DNA from: JABMPR01 sp964508765
GTDB taxonomy: Bacteria > Fidelibacterota > UBA8477 > JABMPR01
NCBI GenBank assembly: GCA_964508765.1
Contig: CAZDVD010000031.1
Coordinates: 1-31,516, forward strand
Length of the DNA stretch: 31,516 nucleotides
Direction of reading: 5' to 3'
Below are positions 1 to 8,315 of the stretch, piece by piece. The position numbers and the translations under genes are program-made. How positions within the stretch are numbered: the first letter of the stretch is position 1; each line of letters opens with the position of its first letter. The notes beneath the pieces are model-generated. The model saw only the letters and a program-made list of their open reading frames with translations. It ran no database searches and was not told the DNA's origin.

Positions 1-61
1 CACATCATTTTCGTTTTCCACTTCTTTGCGTGTGAGTCCGCTCTAAGCCGTTGTTAGACAC
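1..61 (-). repeat. attC-like recombination element A (partial, cut by window start)
   Basis: This stretch lies directly downstream of the minus-strand 509-aa gene. It shares cacatcattttcgttt, tgtgagtc, gctcta and tgttaga in the same order with 10275-10332. Its outer end is GTTAGAC (53-59), which reads GTCTAAC on the minus strand and fits the integron attC R'' box RYYYAAC. The arm reads GAG (34-36), CTC (41-43), GCC (47-49), GTTAG (53-57), parallel to element B. The pairing arm would lie outside the window, so the fold cannot be tested here. The attC identity is inference. Confidence 0.5.
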
Positions 62-67
62 TCGAAA

Positions 68-1597
68 TCAAAGCGACCCCATCAGGGCTTCTCTATCTAA
101 AAGTATACCTAATGCAACAAAAGGTCCTAGGGATGTTATGCTGGCGGGAAAATTGCCGTCTATCAAGGAAAGAAACCTCGCGGGTCCTTTTCTATTTCGA
201 TCCTCACGGGTTAAATACCCATGATGAGTATTTCTAAGCGACCTAACGACATCTGAAACGAAATCTTGCTCAGATATATTCATGTTACCATCTAGATTTC
301 GGGTTTTAACAGACACAACTCCATCGGCAAGCCGGTCTGGGACAAATACCGAATTCAGTACTGTGTCATGAAGATCGTCATAAATAGTCTTTAAAGCATC
401 ACCTAACTCATTTTTTGACAATAGCTTCGAATTTTGAATAACATTTTCAAGTAACTCATAGCCTTCATTTTTACTTAGCATCATTTTGAAGAATTCTGCA
501 TCATTCGAGCAACCAAATTGCCTCCGGTTGGCAATACCCGATATCATGTCTAGAACGCGAAACAAACTATCAGTATTCTGCCTTTTATGATTTGTATGAA
601 GAATAGAAATTGCAACTTTCATTAGAGTAAGAATGGAATTTGAATATTCAAAAGCATACACTGGATCGATATTCGATTCCGAATCTTTAAATTTTGTGAT
701 ATCCAAGAGATCTCTAATTAGATGATTGACTTGGGTCAGTGTAGTTTCAAACAGATCAATTCTTTTTTCTAGAGATAATGGTTTTTTAAAACAGTACTTC
801 GCAAAATACTTATTACGATTTGATTCGGTAGTATGGTTTGATTTTTCTTCACCAAAGCTGAAGGCTGTTCTTATAAAATCTTGTCTGTCTACAGGAAATC
901 GCAATGTAGAAATCTTCACAGTTCGATTTGGAATAAAAACAAAATGCGTTCCTAGCTTATGGTTTGAATGAAAACCATTTATATATGGGAAGGTAAAATT
1001 TTCACAAAGATGAAGGCATGAACCAATTAATTCATGTGCCTCAAATGAATTCCAATTGTGCAAGGTTCTAAACTCTGGTCGTATCTCGGCAGGATTACTG
1101 AACAGTTCAGGATAATTGGACAGGGTGTAGAGAAACCGAATTAAACCGGCTCGTTTATAATAAAATTGATTTGACTTGATAACTATAATTCGACCATTGG
1201 GGAATTTACCAAAGAAAATCTTTTCAATATGCTCTAGTAGGTCGCCCAGATATGACGGGTTTACAAATGATAGTGCTGATCTGAAGTTATTAATTGAATA
1301 TTTATCATATCTCACAGCCAAACTATTGACTAAGGCTTTGCAGGTCGAAAAATCTAAATAATCCATTGTCATCTTACTTGTTGGAAATGAATTAATATGT
1401 CTAACCACTTCACCGATCGGGAGACCGCTATTTTGAGAATATGTATCAAATTTAAATGGGAGGCCGGCATAATTATTAATCACTGACAAAGTCGGAGGAG
1501 TCGTTGCCAAATGAAGGGATTCGAACTTCCCATGATCCAATATTGCTTGGAGTCCTTCTATGGGAATTCCTGGGTATGAAATATTAAGTTTAGTCAT
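68..1597 (-). CDS. Orphan 509-aa protein, cassette-like, possible C-terminal HEPN-like motif
   Basis: I do not recognise this protein as a whole. It is soluble-looking: no signal peptide or membrane segment is evident. Near the C-terminus (about residues 452-459) the sequence RSLRNTHHG has an Arg-x5-His spacing like the Rx4-6H motif of HEPN ribonucleases, followed by a conserved-looking tail. This is suggestive only. The gene is clearly more AT-rich than the genes from 2089 onward. A core-like GTTAGAC (minus strand, 1616-1610) lies 12 bases before the ATG, and the mirrored GTCTAAC lies just after the stop. That is the arrangement of an integron gene cassette. The reading frame is intact from ATG to stop, so it is probably a real, recently acquired gene. 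Confidence 0.75.
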   Translation of the reverse strand: MTKLNISYPGIPIEGLQAILDHGKFESLHLATTPPTLSVINNYAGLPFKFDTYSQNSGLPIGEVVRHINSFPTSKMTMDYLDFSTCKALVNSLAVRYDKYSINNFRSALSFVNPSYLGDLLEHIEKIFFGKFPNGRIIVIKSNQFYYKRAGLIRFLYTLSNYPELFSNPAEIRPEFRTLHNWNSFEAHELIGSCLHLCENFTFPYINGFHSNHKLGTHFVFIPNRTVKISTLRFPVDRQDFIRTAFSFGEEKSNHTTESNRNKYFAKYCFKKPLSLEKRIDLFETTLTQVNHLIRDLLDITKFKDSESNIDPVYAFEYSNSILTLMKVAISILHTNHKRQNTDSLFRVLDMISGIANRRQFGCSNDAEFFKMMLSKNEGYELLENVIQNSKLLSKNELGDALKTIYDDLHDTVLNSVFVPDRLADGVVSVKTRNLDGNMNISEQDFVSDVVRSLRNTHHGYLTREDRNRKGPARFLSLIDGNFPASITSLGPFVALGILLDREALMGSL

Positions 1598-1608
1598 TTT
1601 TAGTCTAT

Positions 1609-1618
1609 GTGTCTAACA
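1609..1618. repeat. GTGTCTAACA, inverted mate of TGTTAGACAC at 52-61
   Basis: A perfect 10-base inverted repeat brackets the 509-aa gene: TGTTAGACAC at 52-61 and GTGTCTAACA at 1609-1618. On the coding (minus) strand the upstream copy reads GTTAGAC, matching the attC core GTTRRRY, only 12 bases before the start codon. I could not identify a complete attC fold upstream of it (1620-1720), so only the core box is claimed. Confidence 0.45.
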
Positions 1619-2088
1619 GTAATTATACTGTTCTGCATAACATCCTATCGCATTGATATTGTCCGCATAAAAACCATCTGATCAGCTCTAGCTTTTATCA
1701 TAACACCTTCGACTCGTGTGTATTGAATAAGATCAGCCCACACAAAGGGGTTATTACTGACCTTATATCCACCCCAGAAATCGTATGTCATTACCTATAT
1801 GATGGCAAGATATGCCATTTCACTTGTAACAACAATTGTTATTTAGCAAATATAAATAGTTATGAAAGTTTTCAGGGTAATTCGATTTATTTGACTGAAC
1901 TCGACTTGAACAAAAAGAATATAGCCCTGAGAGTCTTGAAAAATTGGTGTTTAAGCTAGTTGTAGGGGTACTTGGTAAGAGTGTACCACATCAGGAAGAC
2001 GAATGGTTTGGCTCAAAATGTTTAGCAAAAGGACTAGAATTATCCCTTAATCATTCTGTTGTGGTGCTGATTGAAGGAAAGGTCAGGA
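1619..2088. other. Intergenic stretch with no convincing gene
   Basis: About 470 bases lie between the 509-aa gene and the MarC-like gene. They hold a weak plus-strand reading frame (1723-1959, TTG start, 78 codons, no visible ribosome binding site) and a second one at 1944 that runs into the MarC-like gene on the other strand. No hairpin followed by a T-run was seen. It could be a decayed cassette or simply spacer. Confidence 0.4.
1723..1959 (+). CDS. Doubtful 78-aa small ORF
   Basis: This short open frame starts with TTG and has no Shine-Dalgarno sequence in front of it. The product contains several Cys and Asn residues in its middle (CHFTCNNNCYLAN) and matches nothing I recognise. It is kept only because it lies in an otherwise empty stretch and does not overlap another gene. 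It may equally be chance. Confidence 0.15.
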   Translation: MNKISPHKGVITDLISTPEIVCHYLYDGKICHFTCNNNCYLANINSYESFQGNSIYLTELDLNKKNIALRVLKNWCLS

Positions 2089-2736
2089 CTAAATCAGGAG
2101 ACCTGGGAAAGAGCTGGTCAAGACAGCGGTGACACCAGAAATGATGAACTGAACCGCCATGGTCACCACCAGCAGACCCATAATTCGTGAGATGATACGC
2201 AAGGCTGTTTTTCCAAATTTGTTCACCATAATGTGTGAATATTTCAAAACGTAATAAGTGAACAGGCCGGCCAGGAGGACAGAAGCAAACAATGTAGCAA
2301 TTTCAAAAGAATTTTCAGCATGTGAACGAAAAACCATTATTGTAGCGATACTCCCCGGACCACATAACACGGGAATTCCCATAGGAATTATTGAGATATC
2401 CTCCTGTTCTACGACCTCAGCCCGCTCTTTATCCGTAATTTTGGATTGTGGGTGTTTTCCTTTGATCATACTCATTCCCATGCCAAACAGCAGAGTTCCA
2501 CCAGCGATCCTGAAAGCATCCAGTGTAATACTAAAGAGACTGAAGATGAGCTGTCCTAGAAACATGAAAACGAAAAGGGTTATTACTACGGTCAGTGTGG
2601 TTCTTCTTGATTTTTGCCTGAGCTCTGCTCTGGAATCCTCCATGGTGAGTGAAACAAAAATCAAGGCTGCGCCAAAGGGATTTAGAATCACAATGATTGC
2701 TGGTAGGATTTCTACTATGTATCCAAGCACTTCCAT
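2089..2736 (-). CDS. MarC/UPF0056-family integral membrane protein
   Basis: A 215-aa inner-membrane protein with about six hydrophobic segments. Family signatures are visible in order: NPFGA near residue 19-23, the FRIAGGTLLFGMGM stretch near 75-88, and IPMGIPVLCGPGSIAT near 117-132. The length matches MarC/YhcE-type proteins (about 200-220 aa). These are annotated as putative NAAT-type amino acid transporters, but their substrates are poorly defined; E. coli MarC is not itself a drug efflux pump. The ATG shares one base with the TAA stop of the upstream glycerophosphodiesterase gene (TAATG), so the two are almost certainly cotranscribed and translationally coupled. No functional link between the two is obvious. 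Confidence 0.88.
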   Translation of the reverse strand: MEVLGYIVEILPAIIVILNPFGAALIFVSLTMEDSRAELRQKSRRTTLTVVITLFVFMFLGQLIFSLFSITLDAFRIAGGTLLFGMGMSMIKGKHPQSKITDKERAEVVEQEDISIIPMGIPVLCGPGSIATIMVFRSHAENSFEIATLFASVLLAGLFTYYVLKYSHIMVNKFGKTALRIISRIMGLLVVTMAVQFIISGVTAVLTSSFPGLLI

Positions 2737-3572
2737 TAGTTGAGCTTTCCCCCTACAGTATCTACCAACAATTTTGTATCATCGGACATAATCCCCTTGA
2801 TCCTGGGATCTTGGGCAAAAGTCTTCATGCCCTGCTCATCATTCACCAACCAGACATGCATGGGAATCCCTTTTACCCTAGACCAGAAATTGACACCCCA
2901 ATTCATATTTTCCTTAAAGGGATGTAAGAGATCAGGATGAGAGAGATGAACGCCCACGGAGTGCCTCAAGGACAAGAATGTGGGATCATACCAGAGTAAA
3001 GCTGTAAATATTTTGGGATCAGCCATTTTAACTCGCCAGATATTCAAGGGATTGAAAGATGAAAGCACCACTCTGTCTCGCATGTTATTATCACGGATAA
3101 ACCTGATCAACTCCAATTCGATGCGCTGTTCAGAAAAAAATGAAAAATCCTTGATTTCAAAATTAAAGATGACGCGCTTCGGCAGGGCATCAACGACTTC
3201 TTGAAGTGTCGGAATCTGTTCTTGTCTCCCCTTCCATATTGCAGCCGCATTGAGAGCTTTCAGTTCAGCCAGGGTATGCTCCGCAACACGCCCTGTTCCA
3301 TTGGTGGTTCTCTCCAATGTGTCATCATGAAAAACAACGAGATGACCATCTCGGGTCCGATGCACATCCAGTTCGATGGCATTACAGCCATCTGAGATGG
3401 CTCTCAGGAAGGAAGGAATGGTATTTTCAGGTTCAAAGTGAGGGGCTCCCCGATGACCAAACAACAAATAGGGCTGATCTTTGTAGAGAATTGAAGTATC
3501 CTGAGGTTTCCATGCCAGGAATTGGTAGACCAGGATTAACAGGATCAGAAGAATAAACAACATTACAATCAT
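2736..3572 (-). CDS. Membrane-anchored glycerophosphodiester phosphodiesterase (GDPD family)
   Basis: A 278-aa protein with an N-terminal hydrophobic anchor (about residues 2-20) followed by a GDPD TIM-barrel. The catalytic signature is visible: H40-R41 in GHRG, E67 and D69 in IELDVHRT, and H82 in VFHDD, as in GlpQ/UgpQ enzymes. These hydrolyse glycerophosphodiesters (deacylated phospholipids) to glycerol-3-phosphate and an alcohol, using a divalent metal. The anchor suggests it acts at the membrane, probably on the outer face. It overlaps the downstream MarC-like gene by one base. The 324-base gap upstream holds the hairpin cluster 3705-3793 and any promoter. Confidence 0.9.
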   Translation of the reverse strand: MIVMLFILLILLILVYQFLAWKPQDTSILYKDQPYLLFGHRGAPHFEPENTIPSFLRAISDGCNAIELDVHRTRDGHLVVFHDDTLERTTNGTGRVAEHTLAELKALNAAAIWKGRQEQIPTLQEVVDALPKRVIFNFEIKDFSFFSEQRIELELIRFIRDNNMRDRVVLSSFNPLNIWRVKMADPKIFTALLWYDPTFLSLRHSVGVHLSHPDLLHPFKENMNWGVNFWSRVKGIPMHVWLVNDEQGMKTFAQDPRIKGIMSDDTKLLVDTVGGKLN

Positions 3573-3896
3573 GAAGGCAAATTACTGTGGAAATTATGCA
3601 TCACAAGGATTGGGGAGTGATTGAGGTTTTAAATTAATAGTTCTAAGTACGGATATACCAAAGGATATAAAGTCTGCTCTTCCATATACTCATCCATATT
3701 TATGTTACCCCGTGCTTTAGCTTAGGGTAAGAATATCTAATAGTAAAGGGGGCTTTAGCCCAAGAGGTCAGGGTTAAAACCCTTGCCTCTCTTGGTACTC
3801 AAACCCCGGCCTATCACCGCCCATGGCCACCGCATATTGCGGGATTCCGGGATTCAAGGCCAGGGTAATTGAATTATGGTTATAGCAAAAAACCAA
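3573..3896. other. Intergenic gap between acylase and glycerophosphodiesterase genes
   Basis: The gap lies downstream of the acylase gene and upstream of the glycerophosphodiesterase gene, both on the minus strand. It contains three consecutive hairpins (3705-3793, listed separately) and a short CCGCA-TAT-TGCGG dyad near 3827-3840. It probably combines transcript termination for the acylase gene with the promoter of the next gene. No further gene is seen. Confidence 0.5.
3705..3793. repeat. Cluster of three intergenic hairpins (REP-like)
   Basis: Three inverted repeats follow each other. The first is TTACCC (3705-3710) with GGGTAA (3725-3730), enclosing GCTTTAGC. The second is GGGCTTTAGCCC (3750-3761). 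The third is AAGAGG..AGGGTT (3762-3775) with AACCCT..CCTCT (3778-3790). The first two share the core GCTTTAGC. No long T-run follows on either strand, so they are not textbook terminators and resemble dispersed palindromic repeats. Confidence 0.55.
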
Positions 3897-6320
3897 TCAG
3901 GGATTCATAACCAGTTTTTTATACCCAGCATTTTTAACGGTTTCCGCATTGATGGGAAAAGCCCTGTATTGCCCGGTATTATACATCTCAGCCTGATCGG
4001 CATAGTGAGGAGAACGCGGGTTGCCGGATTGTCCCGTAGGTAAAACACTGAGAGCACCCTTGTCATAATTGGCAAAATCATAGATATGACGAACCGAAGG
4101 ACCCAGAACCACATCAAAGGGGTCGTACATCCGATATTCCATATTGTTTACTGTGGTACCTGATCCTGCTGCCGGAAAAGGACCTACATTCAAATCCAGC
4201 ATCCAGTCAAGGATTTTCACCTGAGCCAGGGGGTGCCGATGGGTAAGGGTATGCAATTCTCCCCAGATCCAATCTTCAGTATTCTTACCAAAGCGTTCTT
4301 CCATCTGAGCAACCGCTTCCTCAAGTGAGCGCTCTAGAATATCAGTGGGATTTTCAACCATATCTTCGGTGGATACATCATCAAACCACTCAGAACCTGG
4401 GATATGCTCCAGGAGGTAAATGGCATTGCGGATACTGATATTGGCCAGTTTAAAAAAACCATCCTTGAATTCAGGACCGATGAGATCCATTTCATCACCA
4501 TAGAGATTGTAGGCAAATTTTACCCAGAGCGTGTTAAATACGATGGTTGCCAGAGAGTTTTTGCCCATGATATAGTCCCAGTTTTTTAAGGCTTCAACCG
4601 AAGCAGTTGCATTGGGATTACTGAAGGTGCTTTCACTGAGGAAATCCAAAAATAGTGGAGTCAGATCACGTGCATGATCAGATAGAAAATCATTCTGAAT
4701 AGCCTGCATATCCTGGACGTTGTATTTTTTATCAGCCACTCTCAACATCTCATTGATACGATTCGCACGAGCTGGCGGCTCCCAATATGCACTGATGTAA
4801 TAAGGAAATTCATCACCGATGGTTTTGTTGTTGGCCGTGGCGATATAGCCCTGGTCGGGATTGTACTGGTAGGGCATTTCCTCGAAAGGCACAAAGCCCT
4901 GCCAATCCCATTGGGGATCATCACCGGGCAATGGAACCAGCCCGGTTCCAGGAGCTCTCAGAGGCAAGGCAACGGCTGGTCTCCAGCCAATATTACCTTC
5001 CAGATCAGCATAAACCATATTTTGACCGGGAATCCAGAACTTTTCCACAGCACTTGAAAATTCATCCCAGTTGGTAGCAGTGTTCAGGCCAATAAAAGCT
5101 TCAACTTCATTGGTGAGATAGTTCCCTACCCAGGACATGGATACAGGTGCCGATTCATTGGCGTTTAAGACGGCGTGGACATCATTGATAATGGGACCGT
5201 GGCGGGTTTCCCGCACAATATAGACAACCGGTTCCTCGCCTTTCACGTTGATGATCTCTTCGTGCAGCACCATGTCTCTCCATTCGCCATCGTAAAAATA
5301 TTGATTGGGATGAGCATCATCTGTGACCTCGACATAGAAGTCAGTATCATCCACCATGACGTTGGTAAAGCCCCAGGCATAGTGCTGATTCTGGCCCAGA
5401 ATAACAACTGGGACACCAGCCAGGGTGACACCAGCCACATCAAAACGTCCACCTACGAGATGCATCTCAAACCATACTGGAGGTTGGGAATATCCGAGAT
5501 GGGGATCATTACAGAGAATGGGTTTGCCACTTTCGGTCATATCACCACCGAGAACCCAGCTATTGCTGCCAATATGTGACCCAGTGGCACCGGTGATGTC
5601 ACGTATCCTTTTCTCACTGCGGAACATGGATGCGGCGACTTCACTAAAATTTTTAGGGACCTGGGGAACGATGTAGGGTTTGGTGTCTGGATAGACTGGA
5701 TAGAGTTCACGGGCACGTTGATCACCCAGTTTATCAAGGACACCACCAAAAATGACTTCAGGCATCCAGGCCAGGCATAAATCATGTCCCATGAGTCGAG
5801 CGTATCCAACAACATGCTCCAGGGTCCAGCGGATGGGTTTGTGACCAGCAATTTTGAATTCTACAGGGAGATCATCCTCATGTTCATCTATATAGGCATT
5901 GATCCCTTCCAAGCCTCTTTCAAGGATGTTACGGGTTTCGGAAGACATGTTTTTAACACCGTTTTTGGCAATACGATGGAAACCCCATACTCTTAAATAT
6001 TTATCATCTTCGATGAGGTCTGGACCAAAGGCTTCAGCCAGTCGACCTTCTACAGCCCGGGCGATGACATCCATTTTGTAGAGTCGTTCAGAAGCCTGGA
6101 TATAGCCTGCTGCAAAAAAGAGGTCTTCCTCATTATCAGCATAGACATGGGGTACACCATAATCATCCGTGTATACAGTGACAGGAGCGGACAACTGCGG
6201 TAGATTAAGCTCACCCTCATGGACAGCCAGAGGTCCCTTCAAGTAGGCAAATTTTAACCACATAAATGCGATCAATACCAAAACAATGATGACAACCAGT
6301 GCTACCCATAGTTTTTTCAT
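3897..6320 (-). CDS. Penicillin acylase family Ntn-hydrolase, secreted/anchored
   Basis: An 807-aa proenzyme of the penicillin amidase/acyl-homoserine-lactone acylase family. Residues 3-26 form a signal or anchor segment. The alpha-chain region starts around residue 45 (VYTDDYGVPHVYADNEEDLFFAAGY). The autoprocessing site is G251/S252 in GSNSWVLGG, so S252 should become the N-terminal nucleophile of the beta chain. NDPHLG and the MVDDTDFYVE stretch that follow are typical of the fold and its calcium site. The family cleaves amide bonds of penicillins, N-acyl amino acids or acyl-homoserine lactones. The substrate cannot be read from sequence. Length is normal (about 750-850 aa). It appears monocistronic; the next gene upstream ends more than 100 bases away. 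Confidence 0.92.
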   Translation of the reverse strand: MKKLWVALVVIIVLVLIAFMWLKFAYLKGPLAVHEGELNLPQLSAPVTVYTDDYGVPHVYADNEEDLFFAAGYIQASERLYKMDVIARAVEGRLAEAFGPDLIEDDKYLRVWGFHRIAKNGVKNMSSETRNILERGLEGINAYIDEHEDDLPVEFKIAGHKPIRWTLEHVVGYARLMGHDLCLAWMPEVIFGGVLDKLGDQRARELYPVYPDTKPYIVPQVPKNFSEVAASMFRSEKRIRDITGATGSHIGSNSWVLGGDMTESGKPILCNDPHLGYSQPPVWFEMHLVGGRFDVAGVTLAGVPVVILGQNQHYAWGFTNVMVDDTDFYVEVTDDAHPNQYFYDGEWRDMVLHEEIINVKGEEPVVYIVRETRHGPIINDVHAVLNANESAPVSMSWVGNYLTNEVEAFIGLNTATNWDEFSSAVEKFWIPGQNMVYADLEGNIGWRPAVALPLRAPGTGLVPLPGDDPQWDWQGFVPFEEMPYQYNPDQGYIATANNKTIGDEFPYYISAYWEPPARANRINEMLRVADKKYNVQDMQAIQNDFLSDHARDLTPLFLDFLSESTFSNPNATASVEALKNWDYIMGKNSLATIVFNTLWVKFAYNLYGDEMDLIGPEFKDGFFKLANISIRNAIYLLEHIPGSEWFDDVSTEDMVENPTDILERSLEEAVAQMEERFGKNTEDWIWGELHTLTHRHPLAQVKILDWMLDLNVGPFPAAGSGTTVNNMEYRMYDPFDVVLGPSVRHIYDFANYDKGALSVLPTGQSGNPRSPHYADQAEMYNTGQYRAFPINAETVKNAGYKKLVMNP

Positions 6321-6443
6321 GTCCCAATCTCCTGAATTTGTTATGCTGGAAATCTACCCTATACAGAAAGATTATCCATTAGAAATCGGGATGGAAAGTG
6401 AATCTGAAGTACCTGAAATTTGTTAAGCGAGAAGACTCTTTAT

Positions 6444-7310
6444 TTACAACCGGGGAAACAACGGGGGTGTACTCTTTTTGTATGCTTCGTAAGCTTCCTG
6501 TCCGCCCCATTTTTTTTCAGCCTTTTTTTCAAGCAGTGGAACCCCACTGACTCTGGTGAGAAGAAAGGTGACGAATACTGGGGAAATGAAGGCAATCCAC
6601 TGCCAGCCCTCAAGTACAGGAATGGTGACAATGGCCACACCCAGCCACAACATGATTTCACCAAAGTAATTGGGATGGCGGGATCGTGACCATAATCCCG
6701 TTTGGATAAATTTGCCTTTATTGTCTGGATTTGCGCTAAAACGGCTTTTTTGATTATCAGCGACAACTTCAAATACAAAACCAAGAACCCATATCAGTGA
6801 CCCAACAAGGGCAAATATATCAAGCTCTTTCCGGACAGTACTCGTGATAGCTACCAAGGCTGCAGCCATGGTAAAGGTCACCCACAAGCCCTGAATCGTC
6901 CACACATTCAGAAAGCGGAAAAAGGAAGGTTTTAACTCATCAAAACGATCATCCTTGCCGGCTTTTTTAATTCGACCAAACAGGAAAGCGCCCAGACGAA
7001 TTGCCCAGATGACCACCATTGCCCAGAGCAGGAGGGATCTAACATCTATCTCTGAACCCAAGGCAAGTCCAATTGTGATGATGGAGACATAGGTGAGACT
7101 TCCGGTAAGATCGAAGAATTTTTCAGACTGGAGTAGATAAGCCGGCATAAATACCAGCCACTGGATTAGAAAGGATAGTCCAACAAGGGCTGCGAACAAG
7201 GGCATGCCAAAAACTAACGACCCGCCTTGACTGCCTGCAAAAGCCACCAGAATGCCAATCAATATTACAACAATAATGGCTACTAATGCCTTACGATCTG
7301 CTGGATTCAT
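6444..7310 (-). CDS. DUF1295 / steroid 5-alpha-reductase-like membrane protein
   Basis: A 288-aa polytopic protein with roughly six to seven hydrophobic segments. The C-terminal signature SRSRHPNYFGEIMLWLG (about residues 215-231) is the cofactor/substrate-binding motif shared by DUF1295 proteins, steroid 5-alpha-reductases and isoprenylcysteine methyltransferases. A second conserved stretch, EAYEAYKKSTPPLFPRL, lies at the extreme C-terminus. DUF1295 proteins are presumed NAD(P)H-dependent membrane reductases, but substrates are not established for most. It lies on the same strand as its neighbours but is separated from both by more than 100 bases, so it may be transcribed alone. Confidence 0.87.
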   Translation of the reverse strand: MNPADRKALVAIIVVILIGILVAFAGSQGGSLVFGMPLFAALVGLSFLIQWLVFMPAYLLQSEKFFDLTGSLTYVSIITIGLALGSEIDVRSLLLWAMVVIWAIRLGAFLFGRIKKAGKDDRFDELKPSFFRFLNVWTIQGLWVTFTMAAALVAITSTVRKELDIFALVGSLIWVLGFVFEVVADNQKSRFSANPDNKGKFIQTGLWSRSRHPNYFGEIMLWLGVAIVTIPVLEGWQWIAFISPVFVTFLLTRVSGVPLLEKKAEKKWGGQEAYEAYKKSTPPLFPRL

Positions 7311-7422
7311 ATACTATTCCTTTCAAAATGATGTGCTTTACTATGCTTTTCGCACCATCCATGGAGGACAGTCTGCGTTCACGAGCTATAATAGTCATGT
7401 TAGGAGCAAATAGGAATTTTTA

Positions 7423-7670
7423 CTATTTAACCAACAAACACTTCCTGGTGATACTCGTACTACCATTATACAATGAATAGAAATAAACTCCTGAGCTCAA
7501 GGATGTAGGATTCCATTCAAATATATGTGTTCCAGAAGATCGGAGGGATATCGGATCTGTCGCTACGAGTTGCCCCTGAATATTCCAGATATTTAAGCCA
7601 ACCTTTTGATTTTGATTGAGTACATATTTGATCATGGTGCTGGCGTTGAATGGGTTGTTGTAGATCTGAA
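7423..7670 (-). pseudogene. Orphan T9SS-type C-terminal sorting domain (gene remnant)
   Basis: Reading from just inside the stop of the SRPBCC-like gene, in a different frame, the peptide runs YNNPFNASTMIKY, then a beta-rich segment with LNIWNIQGQLV, SSGTHIFEWN and LSSGVYFYSL, and ends in TRKCLLVK. This is a full T9SS type A sorting domain (canonical YPNPFNPST..Y) with no protein in front of it. An in-frame TAA lies at about 7669-7671, only a dozen codons before the ATG at 7635. It is therefore a truncated leftover of a secreted-protein gene rather than a functional gene. The alternative is a sequencing frameshift joining it to the upstream gene, but that protein already ends at a natural family terminus. 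Confidence 0.65.
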
Positions 7671-8123
7671 TTAGGGTTTATTCCCTTCATAGTAGGTCTT
7701 ATACGACGCTAGGAAAGCATTCCCCGTGCTGGATTTACCAAAGGTCCGATAGAAGAATCCCATGAACCCGGGTGCTGTGAGATTATTAATAATTAAGTGA
7801 TGCTCTATCCCTGAATCCGTTTTTGTAAATGTATCGATAAAGTGGGACCGGGTTGTCACCATGGATCCGGCCTGGTATTTTTCATCAAACGCTATGGCAA
7901 CACTTTCATCAGTGATATTGATAGAAATATTCTTGCGTTTCATGTACCCCTCGTTGGTTTTGATGGTCACAAAGTCATCGCCTTGTTCCACCAACTCCAC
8001 ACTGGATAATCCTGGCATAAGCCGAACGAGGGCAACATAGTGTTCACCCAGATTTTCCAGGGATTGTTTTACTTGTTGAATATCGCACTCAATGTTGTTG
8101 GATCCTTCAAACCAAATAGTCAT
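7671..8123 (-). CDS. SRPBCC-like (START/polyketide-cyclase fold) protein
   Basis: The best start is the ATG at 8123, because AAGGAGGTGAC, a near-perfect Shine-Dalgarno sequence, directly precedes it. That gives 150 aa, the usual SRPBCC length. The sequence alternates beta strands with a C-terminal helix ending in the stretch GFFYRTFGKSSTGNAFLASYKTYYEG, as in SRPBCC-family cytoplasmic proteins. An in-frame ATG at 8201 with a weaker AGAGAGG site would add a hydrophobic, signal-like leader (MKIILTVLLTGYSMLFSG), so an exported form cannot be excluded. The fold binds hydrophobic ligands; no specific ligand can be inferred. The remnant sorting domain begins at its stop codon. Confidence 0.72.
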   Translation of the reverse strand: MTIWFEGSNNIECDIQQVKQSLENLGEHYVALVRLMPGLSSVELVEQGDDFVTIKTNEGYMKRKNISINITDESVAIAFDEKYQAGSMVTTRSHFIDTFTKTDSGIEHHLIINNLTAPGFMGFFYRTFGKSSTGNAFLASYKTYYEGNKP

Positions 8124-8315
8124 GTCACCTCCTTGTAGAAACGATTCACCGGAAAAAAGCATAGAATAACCTGTTAGCAACACGGTGAGTATAATCTTCA
8201 TGAAACCTCTCTTTCGAATCAAAACGCTTCCGTTCTGGAATGAGTAGATTTGCCAGTTTCAATAACCCCGATGAGATATTATAACCCATTTGCCAGGATG
8301 AACACCCCGCTATTG

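Noticed and set aside
1944..2132. 62-codon plus-strand frame
   Set aside because: It runs into the end of the opposite-strand MarC-like gene, has no ribosome binding site and no recognisable product.
5175..5579. Long plus-strand open frame (134 codons) opposite the acylase gene
   Set aside because: It lies wholly inside the antisense of a well-supported penicillin-acylase-family gene, has no ribosome binding site and resembles no protein; it is a shadow frame.
8170..8177. GTTAGC inside the SRPBCC-like gene as a further attC core
   Set aside because: A single six-base match inside or at the leader of a coding region, with no mate or arm blocks; expected by chance.
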